Shown: positions 17,805 to 27,153, counted from the stretch's first letter. The stretch is 40,229 nt of DNA from Shewanella metallivivens (GCF_028750675.1 NZ_JAQQPZ010000011.1:2985-43213); one strand, 5' to 3'. Translations and numbers: made by a program. The notes: generated by a model from the sequence alone, not told the origin.

Positions 17805-18701
17805 CTATACCTTGTGGTTAACTTTGTCGGCAAGTATTTGTAACTGCTTGTCTTTTTTTAACCAAATCTGATTAAGCTGCTCTTGAAAGCTAATTTTGAA
17901 CTCGCGATCTGTTAAGTAATCTCCGCGCATTGCTTGCGGAATGTCACTGATACTAACATGCACATGAACGTCGTTTAATGCGCCGCAAATGTATTGCCAA
18001 TAACTGGGTACATCATTGGGGTAATAAATAGTGACATCGACTAATTTATGAATGTGTTCGCCCATGGCTGAAAGCGCAAAAGCCATGCCACCCGCTTTTG
18101 GTTTTAATAGGTGTTTAAATGTCGATTGTTGTTTGTCGTGCTTGGCCTGGGTAAAACGCGTGCCTTCAACAAAGTTCATGATACTCACTGGCTTAGTTTT
18201 AAACTTTTCACAAGCTTTACGAGTGATTTCAATATCTTTTCCTTTTAATTTTGGATTTTTACGCAATTCAGCGGAGCTATAACGGCGCATAAAAGGAAAG
18301 TCTAGCGCCCACCAAGCTAATCCAAGTACAGGCACAAAAATCAATTCTTGTTTGAGGAAGAACTTTAAAAATGGGATTTTACGATTGAAAACGCGCTGCA
18401 GGATTAAAATATCGACCCATGATTGGTGGTTAGCAATGACCATGTACCATTCTTGTTCAGAAAACTGCTGATCGCCTGTTATGTGAATACGCATTGGGTG
18501 AAAAATGCTTTCAACCACTGTATTTACGCTAATCCAGCCAGTGGCGCAGTTATCTAAAATATGGCTACAGCCTTTTTGAAAAAGACCAATGGGTATCAGC
18601 TTGACAATACTAAAGACGAGGATTGGAATTGTCCAAAAGACAGTATTCAATACATAAAAGATGAAAGCTAAACAGCCTTTGATTTTCGAAAACAGCGACA
18701 T
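17805..18701 (-). CDS. yihG: YihG-type 1-acylglycerol-phosphate acyltransferase family protein (copy 1)
   Basis: 298 residues, the first of the tandem pair. Block I is NHQSWVD (H92xxxxD97), the usual PlsC form, and block III is VEGTRFTQAK (~178). A strongly hydrophobic N-terminus (residues 10-40) gives membrane attachment. ATG 18701 has GGAGAG a few bases upstream, so the operon starts here. NHQSWVD and VEGTRF are closer to E. coli YihG than the second copy, so this is probably the orthologue and the second copy the divergent duplicate. In E. coli yihG also lies near dsbA; here it is 8 kb away. The expected product is phosphatidic acid for membrane phospholipids. Confidence 0.9.
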   Translation of the reverse strand: MSLFSKIKGCLAFIFYVLNTVFWTIPILVFSIVKLIPIGLFQKGCSHILDNCATGWISVNTVVESIFHPMRIHITGDQQFSEQEWYMVIANHQSWVDILILQRVFNRKIPFLKFFLKQELIFVPVLGLAWWALDFPFMRRYSSAELRKNPKLKGKDIEITRKACEKFKTKPVSIMNFVEGTRFTQAKHDKQQSTFKHLLKPKAGGMAFALSAMGEHIHKLVDVTIYYPNDVPSYWQYICGALNDVHVHVSISDIPQAMRGDYLTDREFKISFQEQLNQIWLKKDKQLQILADKVNHKV

Positions 18702-18780
18702 TTTTCTCTCCTATTAAACGGAGAGCTATGTTACTCGTAGTCGAGGTATTGCTCAATAAATACAACAGTTAAAATCGACT

Positions 18781-20304
18781 TTATTGTTGATTAAGTTTGG
18801 CGAGTAAGCGATCCATCGCCCGATAACCAAGCGCTTGGGCAATATGTTCACGCTCGGTCGTGGTTGATTGTTGTAGATCTGCAATGGTGCGTGCGACCCG
18901 TTGAATGCGGTGAAAACTGCGTACTGATAGCCCTAAACTCACCACACTTTGCTCTAAAAACACTAAGTCTTGCTGACTAATATTACTGTCTTGTTTTAAC
19001 TGTTTCGGAGTTAATTCGCTGTTGAGTACGCCCGCGCGAGCCAATTGACACTCTCGCGCAAGTTTAACGCGCTTGGCGATATCGACACTGGTTTCTCCGG
19101 GTTGATGTTTTTGGGTTAGGGTACCTGAGGGCAATTTGGGTACATCAACCGTTAAATCAAATCTGTCTAAAAACGGCCCTGACAAACGTGAGAGGTAGCG
19201 CTGAATTTGGTCTGGGGTCGAACGAGCACGTTCGGTATCACCACAAGGACTTGGGTTCATGGCCGCAATGAGTTGAAATCGGCTTGAAAAAGTCAATTTT
19301 GCCGCTGCACGCGAGATTTCAACTCGGCCGGTTTCAAGGGGCTCGCGTAAACAGTCGAGTACTTTACGGGGAAACTCAGCGATTTCATCTAAAAATAATA
19401 TCCCCCGATGAGCCAATGAAATCTCTCCCGGTTTAGGGTGGCTACCACCACCAATTAATGCGATAGATGAGCAAGTATGATGTGGAGAACGAAAGGGACG
19501 ATTTAAAAAATCTTGTGGCTTAATATGCAAGCCTGCTACCGAATGAATGGCTGCAACTTCAATGGCTTCATCGTACGATAACGCAGGTAACAGCGGGATA
19601 ATTCGATTGGCAAGCATACTTTTTCCTGTTCCTGGTGGTCCAAGAAACAGCATGTTGTGCGAGCCGGCCGCGGCAATTTCTAATCCTTGCTTTGCTTGAT
19701 ATTGGCCAATGACATCACTCATGCATAATAAGTTGTCAGCAACTGGCGATTCGTCTATCCATTCTGGTTGGGTGTCGAGTAATGGCAGTTGTGCTTGACC
19801 ATGTAAAAATGCGGCCAGATTTTGTAAATGTGCCACAAAGTAGCTGTGGTGATACCCCACGAGCTCCGCTTCGTGACGATTATCGATAGGCATAAAAAAA
19901 TGGTGTTGATCATTACGCGCCGCAATAATGGCAGGTAACAAACCTGTGCAAGGTCTGACTTGCCCAGACAAGGCTAACTCACCGACAAATTCACATTGGT
20001 GTAAGGCTTTGGTTGGCACCTGATTGGATGCGGCTAAAATACCGATGGCGATGGGCAGATCGTAACGGCCGCCCTGTTTGGGCAAATCTGCTGGCGCGAG
20101 GTTGACAGTAATGCGTCGCTGGGGAAATTCAAAACCTGCATTGATTAATGCTGACCTAACACGTTCTTTGGCTTCTTTGACCGAAGCCTCTGGTAGGCCC
20201 ACTAAATTAAATGCGGGTAAACCATTACTTAAATGCACTTCAACAGTCACTTTAGGGGCTTCAACACCACAACTCGCTCGAGTAAACACACAGGCAATTG
20301 CCAT
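18781..20304 (-). CDS. comM: YifB/ComM family AAA+ ATPase (Mg-chelatase-like)
   Basis: 507 residues from ATG 20304, with AAGGA 8 bases upstream; the frame allows a TTG two codons earlier. The N-terminal ChlI/Lon-like domain (1-170) begins MAIACVFTRASCGVEAP. The AAA+ core has Walker A GPPGTGKSMLANR (~219-231), Walker B ILFLDEIAEF (~300) and sensor region AAMNPSPCG. The C-terminal Mg-chelatase-type domain ends SVRSFHRIQRVARTIADL. In naturally transformable relatives ComM is a hexameric helicase that helps branch migration during integration of transforming DNA. The gene is widespread also in bacteria not known to take up DNA, so it does not prove competence. It is monocistronic with no terminator seen in the 79 bases before the acyltransferase pair. 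Confidence 0.95.
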   Translation of the reverse strand: MAIACVFTRASCGVEAPKVTVEVHLSNGLPAFNLVGLPEASVKEAKERVRSALINAGFEFPQRRITVNLAPADLPKQGGRYDLPIAIGILAASNQVPTKALHQCEFVGELALSGQVRPCTGLLPAIIAARNDQHHFFMPIDNRHEAELVGYHHSYFVAHLQNLAAFLHGQAQLPLLDTQPEWIDESPVADNLLCMSDVIGQYQAKQGLEIAAAGSHNMLFLGPPGTGKSMLANRIIPLLPALSYDEAIEVAAIHSVAGLHIKPQDFLNRPFRSPHHTCSSIALIGGGSHPKPGEISLAHRGILFLDEIAEFPRKVLDCLREPLETGRVEISRAAAKLTFSSRFQLIAAMNPSPCGDTERARSTPDQIQRYLSRLSGPFLDRFDLTVDVPKLPSGTLTQKHQPGETSVDIAKRVKLARECQLARAGVLNSELTPKQLKQDSNISQQDLVFLEQSVVSLGLSVRSFHRIQRVARTIADLQQSTTTEREHIAQALGYRAMDRLLAKLNQQ

Positions 20305-20757
20305 TAACAAAATCCTTTTGTTTGAATAATATACAAATGAAGGGGTGCATACAGTCTAGCAGCGCTGGCTGTTTTTGCTGATTTTATGGTGAGTCTGTTG
20401 GTATAAGAAGACAAAATATAATCAATTATGTTAACTAAACCTTGGTTATCTTGTTGGCTTTTGAGTAGAATACGCGCGCGTTTAAATACAGCCATAACGT
20501 GATGATACAACGCCAGCATTGCGGCTCACTTTTCCAATAAAACAGCTATTTTACTGTAGAAAATAGCAAGCGATGATTGCCTTATTTTGATTGATAGCCT
20601 CGATGTCACCCTCCTGGCATTTTCGTCATGAAATCATCCCCAAATGGCCCAAACCGAATTTTTGTCCCTTTGTTATTCAACAAAGTTAACTGCTTTATGA
20701 GCGAAAATCGCTACCCCATTATGACTTAGTGCTCAGTGCCTAAGCTAAAGAGAATGT
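20305..20757. other. Intergenic region between divergent comM and ytfL/paeA
   Basis: 453 bases with no supportable gene. A 71-codon minus frame (20304-20519) overlaps comM and looks like noise. A hairpin GCTATTTT-ACTGTAG-AAAATAGC (20545-20567) has no T run behind it on either strand. Promoters of both genes must lie here, but I could not pick boxes with confidence. Confidence 0.5.
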
Positions 20758-22065
20758 ATGACTATTACAGATAGTTTTTTAATTATATTGTGCCTCATTG
20801 GCATTAGCTGTTTTTTTTCGATGTCAGAAATTGCCTTGGCGGCATCACGTAAAATCCGCTTGCAAACCATGGCTGATGAAGGTGATTTACGTGCCACTAA
20901 GGTGTTAAAGCTACAAGCTCATCCGGGCAGTTTTTTCACTGTCGTGCAGATTGGCTTAAACGCGGTTGCCATTATGGGCGGTATTGTCGGTGAGTCGGCA
21001 TTTCGCCCTTACTTTGAGGAAATCCTATTACCGCTGCTAGGGAATGAATGGGGCTTACAACTGAGCTTTGTTTTTTCATTCGTCACGGTGACGTCATTAT
21101 TTATTTTGTTTGCTGATTTAATGCCAAAACGCATTGCGATGGTGATCCCAGAACAGGTGGCGGTCACCTTTGTGATGCCCATTGCGTTTTGTATTACCAT
21201 TTTAAAACCATTTGTATGGATTTTTAATGGTTTGGCTAATGCTATTTTTAAATTATTGCAGGTGCCAACGGCACGAAATGATCAAGTAACGCACGATGAC
21301 ATTTACGCCATGATGACCGCCGGAACGGAAGCGGGTGTGATGGACAAAGGTGAGCAACAAATGATGGAAAACGTGTTTGAAATGCAGTCGGTGTCTGTGA
21401 CATCGGCCATGACAGCACGTGAAAGCCTCGTGTATTTTTTACTGCAAGACACCGAAGAAGACATTAAACAAAAGATTGCCAATAATCCCCATAACAAGTT
21501 TTTGGTGTGTGATGGTCAGTTAGATATGATCAAAGGTTTTGTGGATGCAAAAGAGTTGCTTATCCGAGTCATTAATGGCGAAAAAATTACGCTCAAGGGC
21601 AGTACATTAGTTCACAACTGTTTGATTATTCCTGACACTTTAACCTTGTCAGAGTCGATGGAATATTTTAAAAATAATCGTGCCGACTTTGCCGTGGTAA
21701 TGAACGAATACGCATTAGTGGTGGGGATTGTAACCACCAATGATTTGCAAAGTGCGGTAATGGGCGCCTGGTCATTACATGAAAGCGAAGAACAAATAGT
21801 GGCCCGTGATGGCAACTCTTGGTTAGTTGACGGGGTGACACCCATTACCGATGTAATGCGGGCATTTCATATTGAGGAATTTCCCCATAATCAAAATTAC
21901 GAAACGATTGCCGGATTTATGATGTATATGCTGCGTAAGATCCCCAAGCGTACCGATTTTGTAAACTATGCAGGCTTTAAGTTTGAAGTCGTCGACATAG
22001 ATGCCTATAAAGTCGACCAATTACTGGTAACGCGGATTGATGTCGAATCACCGCCATTGCCTTAA
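20758..22065 (+). CDS. paeA: CNNM/CBS/CorC domain membrane protein, YtfL/PaeA type
   Basis: 435 residues, closely following E. coli YtfL (PaeA) along the whole length: FFSMSEIALAASRKIRL (19-35), FFTVVQIGLNAVAIMGGIVG (60-79), FILFADLMPKRI (119-130), two CBS domains (~205-340) with VMNEYALVVGIVT, and a C-terminal CorC/HlyC domain (~350-435) with NYETIAGFMMYMLRKIPKRTD. The N-terminal CNNM domain has about four membrane helices in the inner membrane. In E. coli the protein has been proposed to export cadaverine and putrescine under stationary-phase acid stress; other family members move Mg2+ or Co2+. CBS domains suggest adenine-nucleotide control. The symbol rests on recalled similarity. A terminator lies beyond its 3' end, inside convergent ilvY. 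Confidence 0.87.
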   Translation: MTITDSFLIILCLIGISCFFSMSEIALAASRKIRLQTMADEGDLRATKVLKLQAHPGSFFTVVQIGLNAVAIMGGIVGESAFRPYFEEILLPLLGNEWGLQLSFVFSFVTVTSLFILFADLMPKRIAMVIPEQVAVTFVMPIAFCITILKPFVWIFNGLANAIFKLLQVPTARNDQVTHDDIYAMMTAGTEAGVMDKGEQQMMENVFEMQSVSVTSAMTARESLVYFLLQDTEEDIKQKIANNPHNKFLVCDGQLDMIKGFVDAKELLIRVINGEKITLKGSTLVHNCLIIPDTLTLSESMEYFKNNRADFAVVMNEYALVVGIVTTNDLQSAVMGAWSLHESEEQIVARDGNSWLVDGVTPITDVMRAFHIEEFPHNQNYETIAGFMMYMLRKIPKRTDFVNYAGFKFEVVDIDAYKVDQLLVTRIDVESPPLP

Positions 22066-22085
22066 CGAGTTGCGTGATTGACTGT

Positions 22086-22165
22086 AAGGCGCTGTGCGCC
22101 TTTGTTAACGTCACTAAATAATCTCAAGAAACGCGCTAATGATGGGGTCGTTAGCGCGTTTTTCT
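22086..22165 (+). terminator. Tandem terminator hairpins after ytfL/paeA, the second inside ilvY
   Basis: First hairpin AAGGCGC-TGT-GCGCCTT (22086-22102) with a weak T tail. Second, AAACGCGCTAA (22129-22139) with TTAGCGCGTTT (22151-22161), an 11-bp perfect stem running into TTTTTCTTT. The second lies within the last codons of ilvY on the other strand. Confidence 0.75.
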
Positions 22166-22986
22166 TTGCAACAACAGCCCAACTCAAAGGCTGGAATGTC
22201 AACCGGTGAAATCAAGGTTTGGATCCGCTCGCGTACCGGACTATTATGGATCACCGCATCTGGGCTTATCCCTACACCACAACCTAATGCCACCATCGAC
22301 ACAATCGCTTCCTGACCAGATACTTGTGCGTAAATATTGGGCTTTATACCCATTTGTTTAAACCATTGGTCGATTCGTTTTCGGCCTGGGCCGTGGTCCG
22401 GCACAATATAGGGCAATTTCTCCCAATCAATGTGGCTTTGATTTACCCATTGTTGCACTTGGCATTGCATCAATGGGGCGATGACAGAAATAGGCACTTT
22501 GTCTATGGGCGTAAAGTGCAAGGTACTTGGAAATACCTCAGGTAAGGCAATAATGGCGATATCGGTTCGATTTTTTTGGATTTGGCTCACGGCGTTAGCT
22601 GGGTCGCCGGTAGTGAGATGAATATCGACATGCGGGTGGTCGCGTCTAAAGCGCTCAAGCAAAGACGGTAAATGGCTGTATGCCGCGGTGACCGAACAAT
22701 ACAAATTCAGATTACCACGTAAATATTGCTGGCTAGGGTCAATACGGCTGCGCAGTTGGCTCCAGTCTGCCAAGGTCTGTTCGGCAAAGCGTTTAAACTC
22801 TAATCCTGCATGAGTAATGGTCACGCTGCGGTTATCGCGTTCAAATAATTTACTGCCGACTTCATCTTCTAAGCGCTGTAACGCTCGGCTTAGTGTTGAT
22901 GGGCTGACATGAGATTGCTCAGCTGTTTTGGCAAAATGCAGGCTATCACATAAGTGCAAATACAATTTTAGAGAGCGAATATCCAT
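22114..22986 (-). CDS. ilvY: LysR-type activator of ilvC, IlvY
   Basis: 290 residues from the ATG at 22986, chosen because the protein then begins MDIRSLKLYLHLCDSLHF like E. coli IlvY; ATGs at 23001 and 23019 are in frame but add non-family residues. An N-terminal winged helix-turn-helix (VSPSTLSRALQRLEDEVG, ~25-43) is followed by a LysR effector domain, with IlvY-specific SVTAAYSHLPSLLERFR and GCGVGISPDAVIHNSP. IlvY binds acetohydroxybutyrate or acetolactate and activates ilvC while repressing itself. Position confirms the role: it is divergent from ilvC across 188 bases containing a large palindrome. A terminator of the opposing gene lies in its 3' codons. Confidence 0.94.
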   Translation of the reverse strand: MDIRSLKLYLHLCDSLHFAKTAEQSHVSPSTLSRALQRLEDEVGSKLFERDNRSVTITHAGLEFKRFAEQTLADWSQLRSRIDPSQQYLRGNLNLYCSVTAAYSHLPSLLERFRRDHPHVDIHLTTGDPANAVSQIQKNRTDIAIIALPEVFPSTLHFTPIDKVPISVIAPLMQCQVQQWVNQSHIDWEKLPYIVPDHGPGRKRIDQWFKQMGIKPNIYAQVSGQEAIVSMVALGCGVGISPDAVIHNSPVRERIQTLISPVDIPAFELGCCCKEKRANDPIISAFLEII

Positions 22987-23026
22987 AAATAGCGTTTCCA
23001 TAAAGAGGATTAAATTCATCAGAATA

Positions 23027-23053
23027 GTGACGTTGCATATTATGCAACGTCAC
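23027..23053. promoter_or_regulatory. Probable IlvY operator
   Basis: GTGACGTTGCAT (23027-23038), ATT, ATGCAACGTCAC (23042-23053): a perfect 12-bp inverted repeat with a 3-base centre. It contains the T-N11-A-type core (TTGCAT...ATGCAA) expected for a LysR-family regulator. Its centre is about 65 bases before the predicted ilvC start, the classic recognition-site position. Confidence 0.8.
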
Positions 23054-23069
23054 ATGCCGAATATATCAT

Positions 23070-23098
23070 TTTAAGCAATGCTGTGGATAGGTTATAGT
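23070..23098 (+). promoter_or_regulatory. Candidate activator-dependent promoter of ilvC
   Basis: TATAGT (23093-23098) is a good -10 box. The -35 position 17 bases upstream is TTTAAG (23070-23075), poor, as expected if IlvY is needed. The predicted start is near 23105. Confidence 0.45.
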
Positions 23099-23174
23099 CA
23101 ACTCAATCGCAAAGTTTGAGTTTGCATCAAACATAAATTGCGTCCCAAATTTTACATTTTAAAGGTGGTATCAG

Positions 23175-24656
23175 ATGGCTAACTATTTTAACTCTCTGAA
23201 TTTACGTCAACAATTAGCTCAATTAGCACAATGCCGCTTCATGGACCGTACTGAATTCAGTGACGGCTGCGAATATATCAAAGATTGGAACATTGTTATT
23301 TTAGGTTGTGGTGCACAAGGCCTTAACCAAGGTTTGAACATGCGTGATTCTGGCCTAAACATTTCTTTTGCACTTCGTCCAGAAGCCATTACAGAAAAGC
23401 GTGCATCTTGGCAAAAAGCGACCGATAACGGCTTTAAAGTGGGTACATTTGAAGAGCTTGTACCCGCGGCGGATTTAGTGCTTAACCTTACGCCAGACAA
23501 GCAACATACCCATGTTGTTAATGCCGTTATGCCATTAATGAAGCAAGGTTCTACTCTAGCGTATTCGCACGGTTTCAACATTGTTGAAGAAGGCATGCAA
23601 GTGCGTTCAGACATTACTGTCATTATGGTAGCGCCTAAGTGCCCAGCCACAGAAGTACGTGAAGAATATAAGCGTGGTTTTGGTGTACCAACACTGATTG
23701 CCGTTCACCCTGAAAATGATCCAAACGGTGATGGCTTAGCGATTGCTAAAGCGTATGCAAGTGCAACCGGTGGTGACCGTGCAGGTGTATTGATGTCATC
23801 TTTTGTTGCTGAAGTTAAGTCTGACTTAATGGGCGAGCAAACAATCCTATGTGGTATGTTGCAAACCGGTGCCATTTTAGGGTATGAGAAAATGGTTGCT
23901 GACGGTGTTGAGCCTGGTTATGCCGGCAAACTTATTCAGCAAGGTTGGGAAACGGTTACCGAAGCACTTAAGCACGGCGGCATCACTAACATGATGGACC
24001 GTTTATCAAACCCTGCAAAAATTAAAGCGTTTGATATGGCTGAAGAGTTAAAAGACATCCTTAAGCCGCTATTTGAAAAGCACATGGATGACATCATCAG
24101 CGGTGAGTTCTCTCGCACCATGATGGAAGACTGGGCTAATGATGACGCTAACTTATTGCGTTGGAGAGCAGAAACCAACGAAACCGCGTTTGAAAATGCA
24201 CCAACAACGTCTGAGCATATTGATGAGCAAACGTATTTCGACAAAGGCATTTTCCTCGTGGCGATGATCAAAGCCGGTGTTGAATTAGCATTTGATACTA
24301 TGGTTGCAGCAGGTATTGTTGAAGAGTCGGCTTATTATGAGTCACTACATGAAACCCCGTTAATTGCTAACACGATTGCTCGTAAGCGTTTATATGAAAT
24401 GAACGTGGTGATTTCAGACACCGCTGAATACGGTTGTTACCTATTCAACCACGCTGCGGTACCCATGCTACGTGACTACGTGAATGCTATGTCTTCAGAG
24501 TACTTAGGTGCTGGTCTTGCTGACACTTCAAATGGTGTTGATAACCAACGTTTAATTGAAGTCAATGAGCAAATTCGTCATACAGATGTTGAGTTTATCG
24601 GTGCTGAATTACGCGGTTACATGACAGACATGAAGCGTATTGTTGAAGCGGGCTAA
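23175..24656 (+). CDS. ilvC: Ketol-acid reductoisomerase (NADP+)
   Basis: 493 residues, the long class II form found in enteric and related bacteria. NADP-binding [14 protein letters not shown] (residues 42-55) and Rossmann segment; two C-terminal knotted domains, with the acidic ligands for two Mg2+ in [14 protein letters not shown] and later Glu residues. It isomerises and reduces 2-acetolactate or 2-aceto-2-hydroxybutyrate to the dihydroxy acids of Val and Ile synthesis. ATG 23175 has AAAGGTGG upstream. It is transcribed away from ilvY under the palindromic operator and separated from ilvG by 557 bases with the ilvL attenuator. Confidence 0.97.
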   Translation: MANYFNSLNLRQQLAQLAQCRFMDRTEFSDGCEYIKDWNIVILGCGAQGLNQGLNMRDSGLNISFALRPEAITEKRASWQKATDNGFKVGTFEELVPAADLVLNLTPDKQHTHVVNAVMPLMKQGSTLAYSHGFNIVEEGMQVRSDITVIMVAPKCPATEVREEYKRGFGVPTLIAVHPENDPNGDGLAIAKAYASATGGDRAGVLMSSFVAEVKSDLMGEQTILCGMLQTGAILGYEKMVADGVEPGYAGKLIQQGWETVTEALKHGGITNMMDRLSNPAKIKAFDMAEELKDILKPLFEKHMDDIISGEFSRTMMEDWANDDANLLRWRAETNETAFENAPTTSEHIDEQTYFDKGIFLVAMIKAGVELAFDTMVAAGIVEESAYYESLHETPLIANTIARKRLYEMNVVISDTAEYGCYLFNHAAVPMLRDYVNAMSSEYLGAGLADTSNGVDNQRLIEVNEQIRHTDVEFIGAELRGYMTDMKRIVEAG

Positions 24657-24985
24657 GCGTTAAAAAACTGATGTAGTACCTGTTCAGAGATTGGTTGTAA
24701 AAAATGTGTAGTCGGACAGGCATCAATAGAAGCAACCCAATAACCATTATTGGGTAGTGGAAAAACAAATTGTTAGATTGAGTTTAATAATATTTTTAGC
24801 GAACTCATTGGTTAAGTTTTTGTTGTTGTTTGCATTGTCTCGGCAGGGAAGCTGAATTTTTTTTACAAAGACGATTTTTTAGTTGTGTTTGATAAATCTT
24901 TTATGGTACTTGTTAGTCATACCGTAACGTTTATTGAACATAAGCGAACGAAATAATGTTAAAAACTTAGGATACAGTCTAAAAC
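24657..24985. other. Untranslated region between ilvC and ilvL
   Basis: 329 bases with no gene. It should hold the ilvC 3' end and the ilvL-ilvG promoter. One 8-bp hairpin, ACCCAATA-ACCAT-TATTGGGT (24735-24755), lacks a T run, so it is not clearly a terminator. The rest is very T-rich (two runs of six to eight T near 24860-24890). No convincing promoter pair was found by eye. Confidence 0.45.
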
Positions 24986-25081
24986 ATGTTAAACCGCGCA
25001 GCCATGCTCATTCTCGTGATTATTACCGTAGTGATTATTAAGTCACAGCGGGGGTGGCGTTTGACAACTAGACTGACCTAA
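24986..25081 (+). CDS. ilvL: ilv operon leader peptide IlvL
   Basis: A 31-codon reading frame: MLNRAAMLILVIITVVIIKS then QRGWRLTTRLT. Residues 8-18 are Leu, Ile, Val and Thr only (two Leu, five Ile, three Val, one Thr), the amino acids made or drawn on by the operon behind it. A terminator follows 20 bases after the stop and ilvG 132 bases after it. This is the arrangement of ribosome-mediated attenuation in E. coli ilvL (32 residues). The Shine-Dalgarno (AGGAT, 24969) is rather far from the first ATG; the internal ATG at 25004 is an alternative start that keeps the control codons. Confidence 0.88.
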   Translation: MLNRAAMLILVIITVVIIKSQRGWRLTTRLT

Positions 25082-25131
25082 GAGTCACAAAGATTGCAAA
25101 ACCCCCGCTCCGAAAGGACCGGGGGTTTTTA
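25047..25131 (+). promoter_or_regulatory. ilv attenuator: antiterminator and terminator
   Basis: The terminator is CCCCCGCTCC-GAAA-GGACCGGGGG (25102-25125), with one C-C mismatch, a GNRA loop and flanking A4/T5. The 5' half of its stem, ACCCCCGCT (25101-25109), is also exactly complementary to AGCGGGGGT (25047-25055) inside the leader-peptide codons, giving a 9-bp antiterminator. A ribosome stalled on the Ile/Val/Leu codons at ~25004-25040 leaves the latter free to pair. The partner that would sequester the antiterminator strand (segment 1) is not clear by eye. Confidence 0.85.
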
Positions 25132-25213
25132 GTTTCTAGGCTTAAGTAAAAAATCAGCACCCAGATATCACATCAGTAGAGCAAGCAAACATTGACGAAG
25201 TAGAGATAAAAAT

Positions 25214-26899
25214 ATGGAAGCAGGACAAAAAATGCGCGGCGCGGATGCAGTCATCAAAGTGCTAGCAGCGCACGGTGTTACCACAGTGTTTGGTTATCCT
25301 GGCGGAGCCATTATGCCCATTTACGATGCGCTTTATGGTAGCCCTGTTGAGCATCTACTCAGCCGCCACGAGCAAGGTGCGGCATTTGCTGCTGTAGGTT
25401 ATGCTCGAGCCAGTGGTAAAACCGGTGTTTGTTTTGCAACATCAGGGCCTGGGGCAACCAATTTAGTCACCTCGTTAGCCGATGCCTTGCTTGATTCTGT
25501 TCCCTTAGTTGCCATCACTGGCCAGGTGTCTACAGCGGTGATTGGCACTGATGCCTTTCAAGAAATTGATGTACTTGGTATGTCACTGTCCTGTACTAAA
25601 CACAGTTTTATGGTTACCGACATCAATGAGTTAATCCCAACATTGTATCGCGCTTTTGAAGTTGCCGCAGAAGGAAGACCAGGTCCTGTATTGGTTGATA
25701 TCCCCAAAGATATTCAAATCGCTGAGCTTGAGTACAAAACCCCATTGCAAAGTGTCGCAGATGAACCTCACGCAACACAAACCGAGCTAGACGCTGCCAT
25801 CGAGTTGCTTACTCAGGCGGCAAAGCCGATGTTATATGTTGGCGGTGGTGTCGGTATGGCGGGCGCGGTATCTCATTTACGTGAGTTTATTGATGTCACA
25901 GGTATTCCGTCAGTTGCCACGTTAAAGGGCTTAGGCAGTATTTCCCATGGCACTAAAGGCTATTTAGGCATGTTGGGTATGCACGGCGGTAAAGGGGCTA
26001 ATCTCGCTGTGCAAGAGTGTGATTTATTAATCGTCGTCGGAGCACGTTTTGATGACCGAGTCACTGGGCGGTTAGCCAGCTTTGCCAGTAACGCCAAAGT
26101 GTTACATCTAGATATCGATGCTGCTGAGTTAGGTAAGTTACGCCAAGCCGAAGTGGCTATCGCCGCGGATTTACGCCAAGTTTTACCGGCATTAACGGCT
26201 GCGGTAAAAGGGAAAGTCGCCATTAATCAATGGCAGGCAGAAGTTGACGCATTAGCGCGTCAACACCAATGGAATTATCAACATCCAGGTGAGCTGATAT
26301 ACGCGCCAGCCATGTTACGTCGTTTAGCCAACAAATTACCAGAAGACAGTGTTGTTGCATGCGATGTGGGGCAGCACCAAATGTGGGTGGCCCAGCATAT
26401 GTGGTTTCGTCGCCCTGAAGATCATTTGTCTAGTGCTGGCCTTGGCACTATGGGGTTTGGTTTACCCGCAGCCATTGGTGCTCAAGTGGCTCGCCCAGAT
26501 GCCACAGTGGTCACAGTCTCTGGCGATGGGTCATTTATGATGAATGTCCAAGAGTTGACGACCATTAAACGCCGTAAACTGCCAGTTAAAATTTTACTCA
26601 TAGACAATCAAAAGCTCGGCATGGTCAAGCAATGGCAGCAACTGTTTTTTGAAGAGCGCTACAGCGAGACTGATTTGTCTGATAACCCTAACTTTGTATT
26701 AATGGCGTCGGCTTTTGATATTCCAGGCCGCACTATTAATCATGCTGATCAAGTAGAGCAAGCATTAGATGAAATGCTTAACAGCAGCGGCCCTTACATG
26801 CTGCACGTCGCGATTGATGACGCCTTTAATGTATGGCCGTTAGTCCCACCCGGAGCCAGTAACAGCGACATGATGGATCAAATGGAGAAGCAAACATGA
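25214..26899 (+). CDS. ilvG: Acetolactate synthase II large subunit
   Basis: 561 residues from ATG 25214. The ATG at 25232, with AGGA 7 bases upstream, matches the E. coli IlvG start better, so the first six residues are uncertain. Thiamine-diphosphate enzyme: [16 protein letters not shown], catalytic Glu in [11 protein letters not shown] (E53), central FAD-binding domain with [11 protein letters not shown], and C-terminal TPP motif from [13 protein letters not shown] to IDNQKLGMV. It condenses pyruvate with pyruvate or 2-oxobutyrate. The frame is intact, unlike the frameshifted ilvG of E. coli K-12. First gene after the attenuator; it overlaps ilvM by 4 bases. Confidence 0.96.
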   Translation: MEAGQKMRGADAVIKVLAAHGVTTVFGYPGGAIMPIYDALYGSPVEHLLSRHEQGAAFAAVGYARASGKTGVCFATSGPGATNLVTSLADALLDSVPLVAITGQVSTAVIGTDAFQEIDVLGMSLSCTKHSFMVTDINELIPTLYRAFEVAAEGRPGPVLVDIPKDIQIAELEYKTPLQSVADEPHATQTELDAAIELLTQAAKPMLYVGGGVGMAGAVSHLREFIDVTGIPSVATLKGLGSISHGTKGYLGMLGMHGGKGANLAVQECDLLIVVGARFDDRVTGRLASFASNAKVLHLDIDAAELGKLRQAEVAIAADLRQVLPALTAAVKGKVAINQWQAEVDALARQHQWNYQHPGELIYAPAMLRRLANKLPEDSVVACDVGQHQMWVAQHMWFRRPEDHLSSAGLGTMGFGLPAAIGAQVARPDATVVTVSGDGSFMMNVQELTTIKRRKLPVKILLIDNQKLGMVKQWQQLFFEERYSETDLSDNPNFVLMASAFDIPGRTINHADQVEQALDEMLNSSGPYMLHVAIDDAFNVWPLVPPGASNSDMMDQMEKQT

Positions 26900-27153
26900 T
26901 GCATAATCTTGAAATAACCGTTCAACAACGTCCAGAAGTGCTAGAGCGTGTATTGCGTGTTACTCGCCACCGTGGATTTAAAGTCACCCAAATGCAGATG
27001 CGCATCAATGACGATGCTAGTATGGCTGTAGAGTTATGGGTTGAGGCTGAACGTGCAATCGAACTGTTAAGCAACCAGCTCACTAAATTAATTGATGTCA
27101 CCCAATGTAAAGTGATGCCAGCGGTGTCTCTTGGGCAAGCAGCAAACAGTTAA
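26896..27153 (+). CDS. ilvM: Acetolactate synthase II small (regulatory) subunit
   Basis: 85 residues with a single ACT domain: [30 protein letters not shown] then [26 protein letters not shown]. The length is that of E. coli IlvM (87). ATG 26896 overlaps the ilvG stop (ATGA), so the subunits are translationally coupled. Isozyme II small subunits give activity and stability but little valine inhibition. ilvD follows after 78 bases. Confidence 0.94.
   Translation: MMHNLEITVQQRPEVLERVLRVTRHRGFKVTQMQMRINDDASMAVELWVEAERAIELLSNQLTKLIDVTQCKVMPAVSLGQAANS

Noticed and set aside
20304..20519. Minus-strand 71-codon frame upstream of comM
   Set aside because: It overlaps the comM start, has no ribosome site and no recognisable protein pattern.
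24735..24755. Hairpin after ilvC as an intrinsic terminator
   Set aside because: The 8-bp stem is AT-rich and has no T run after it on either strand.
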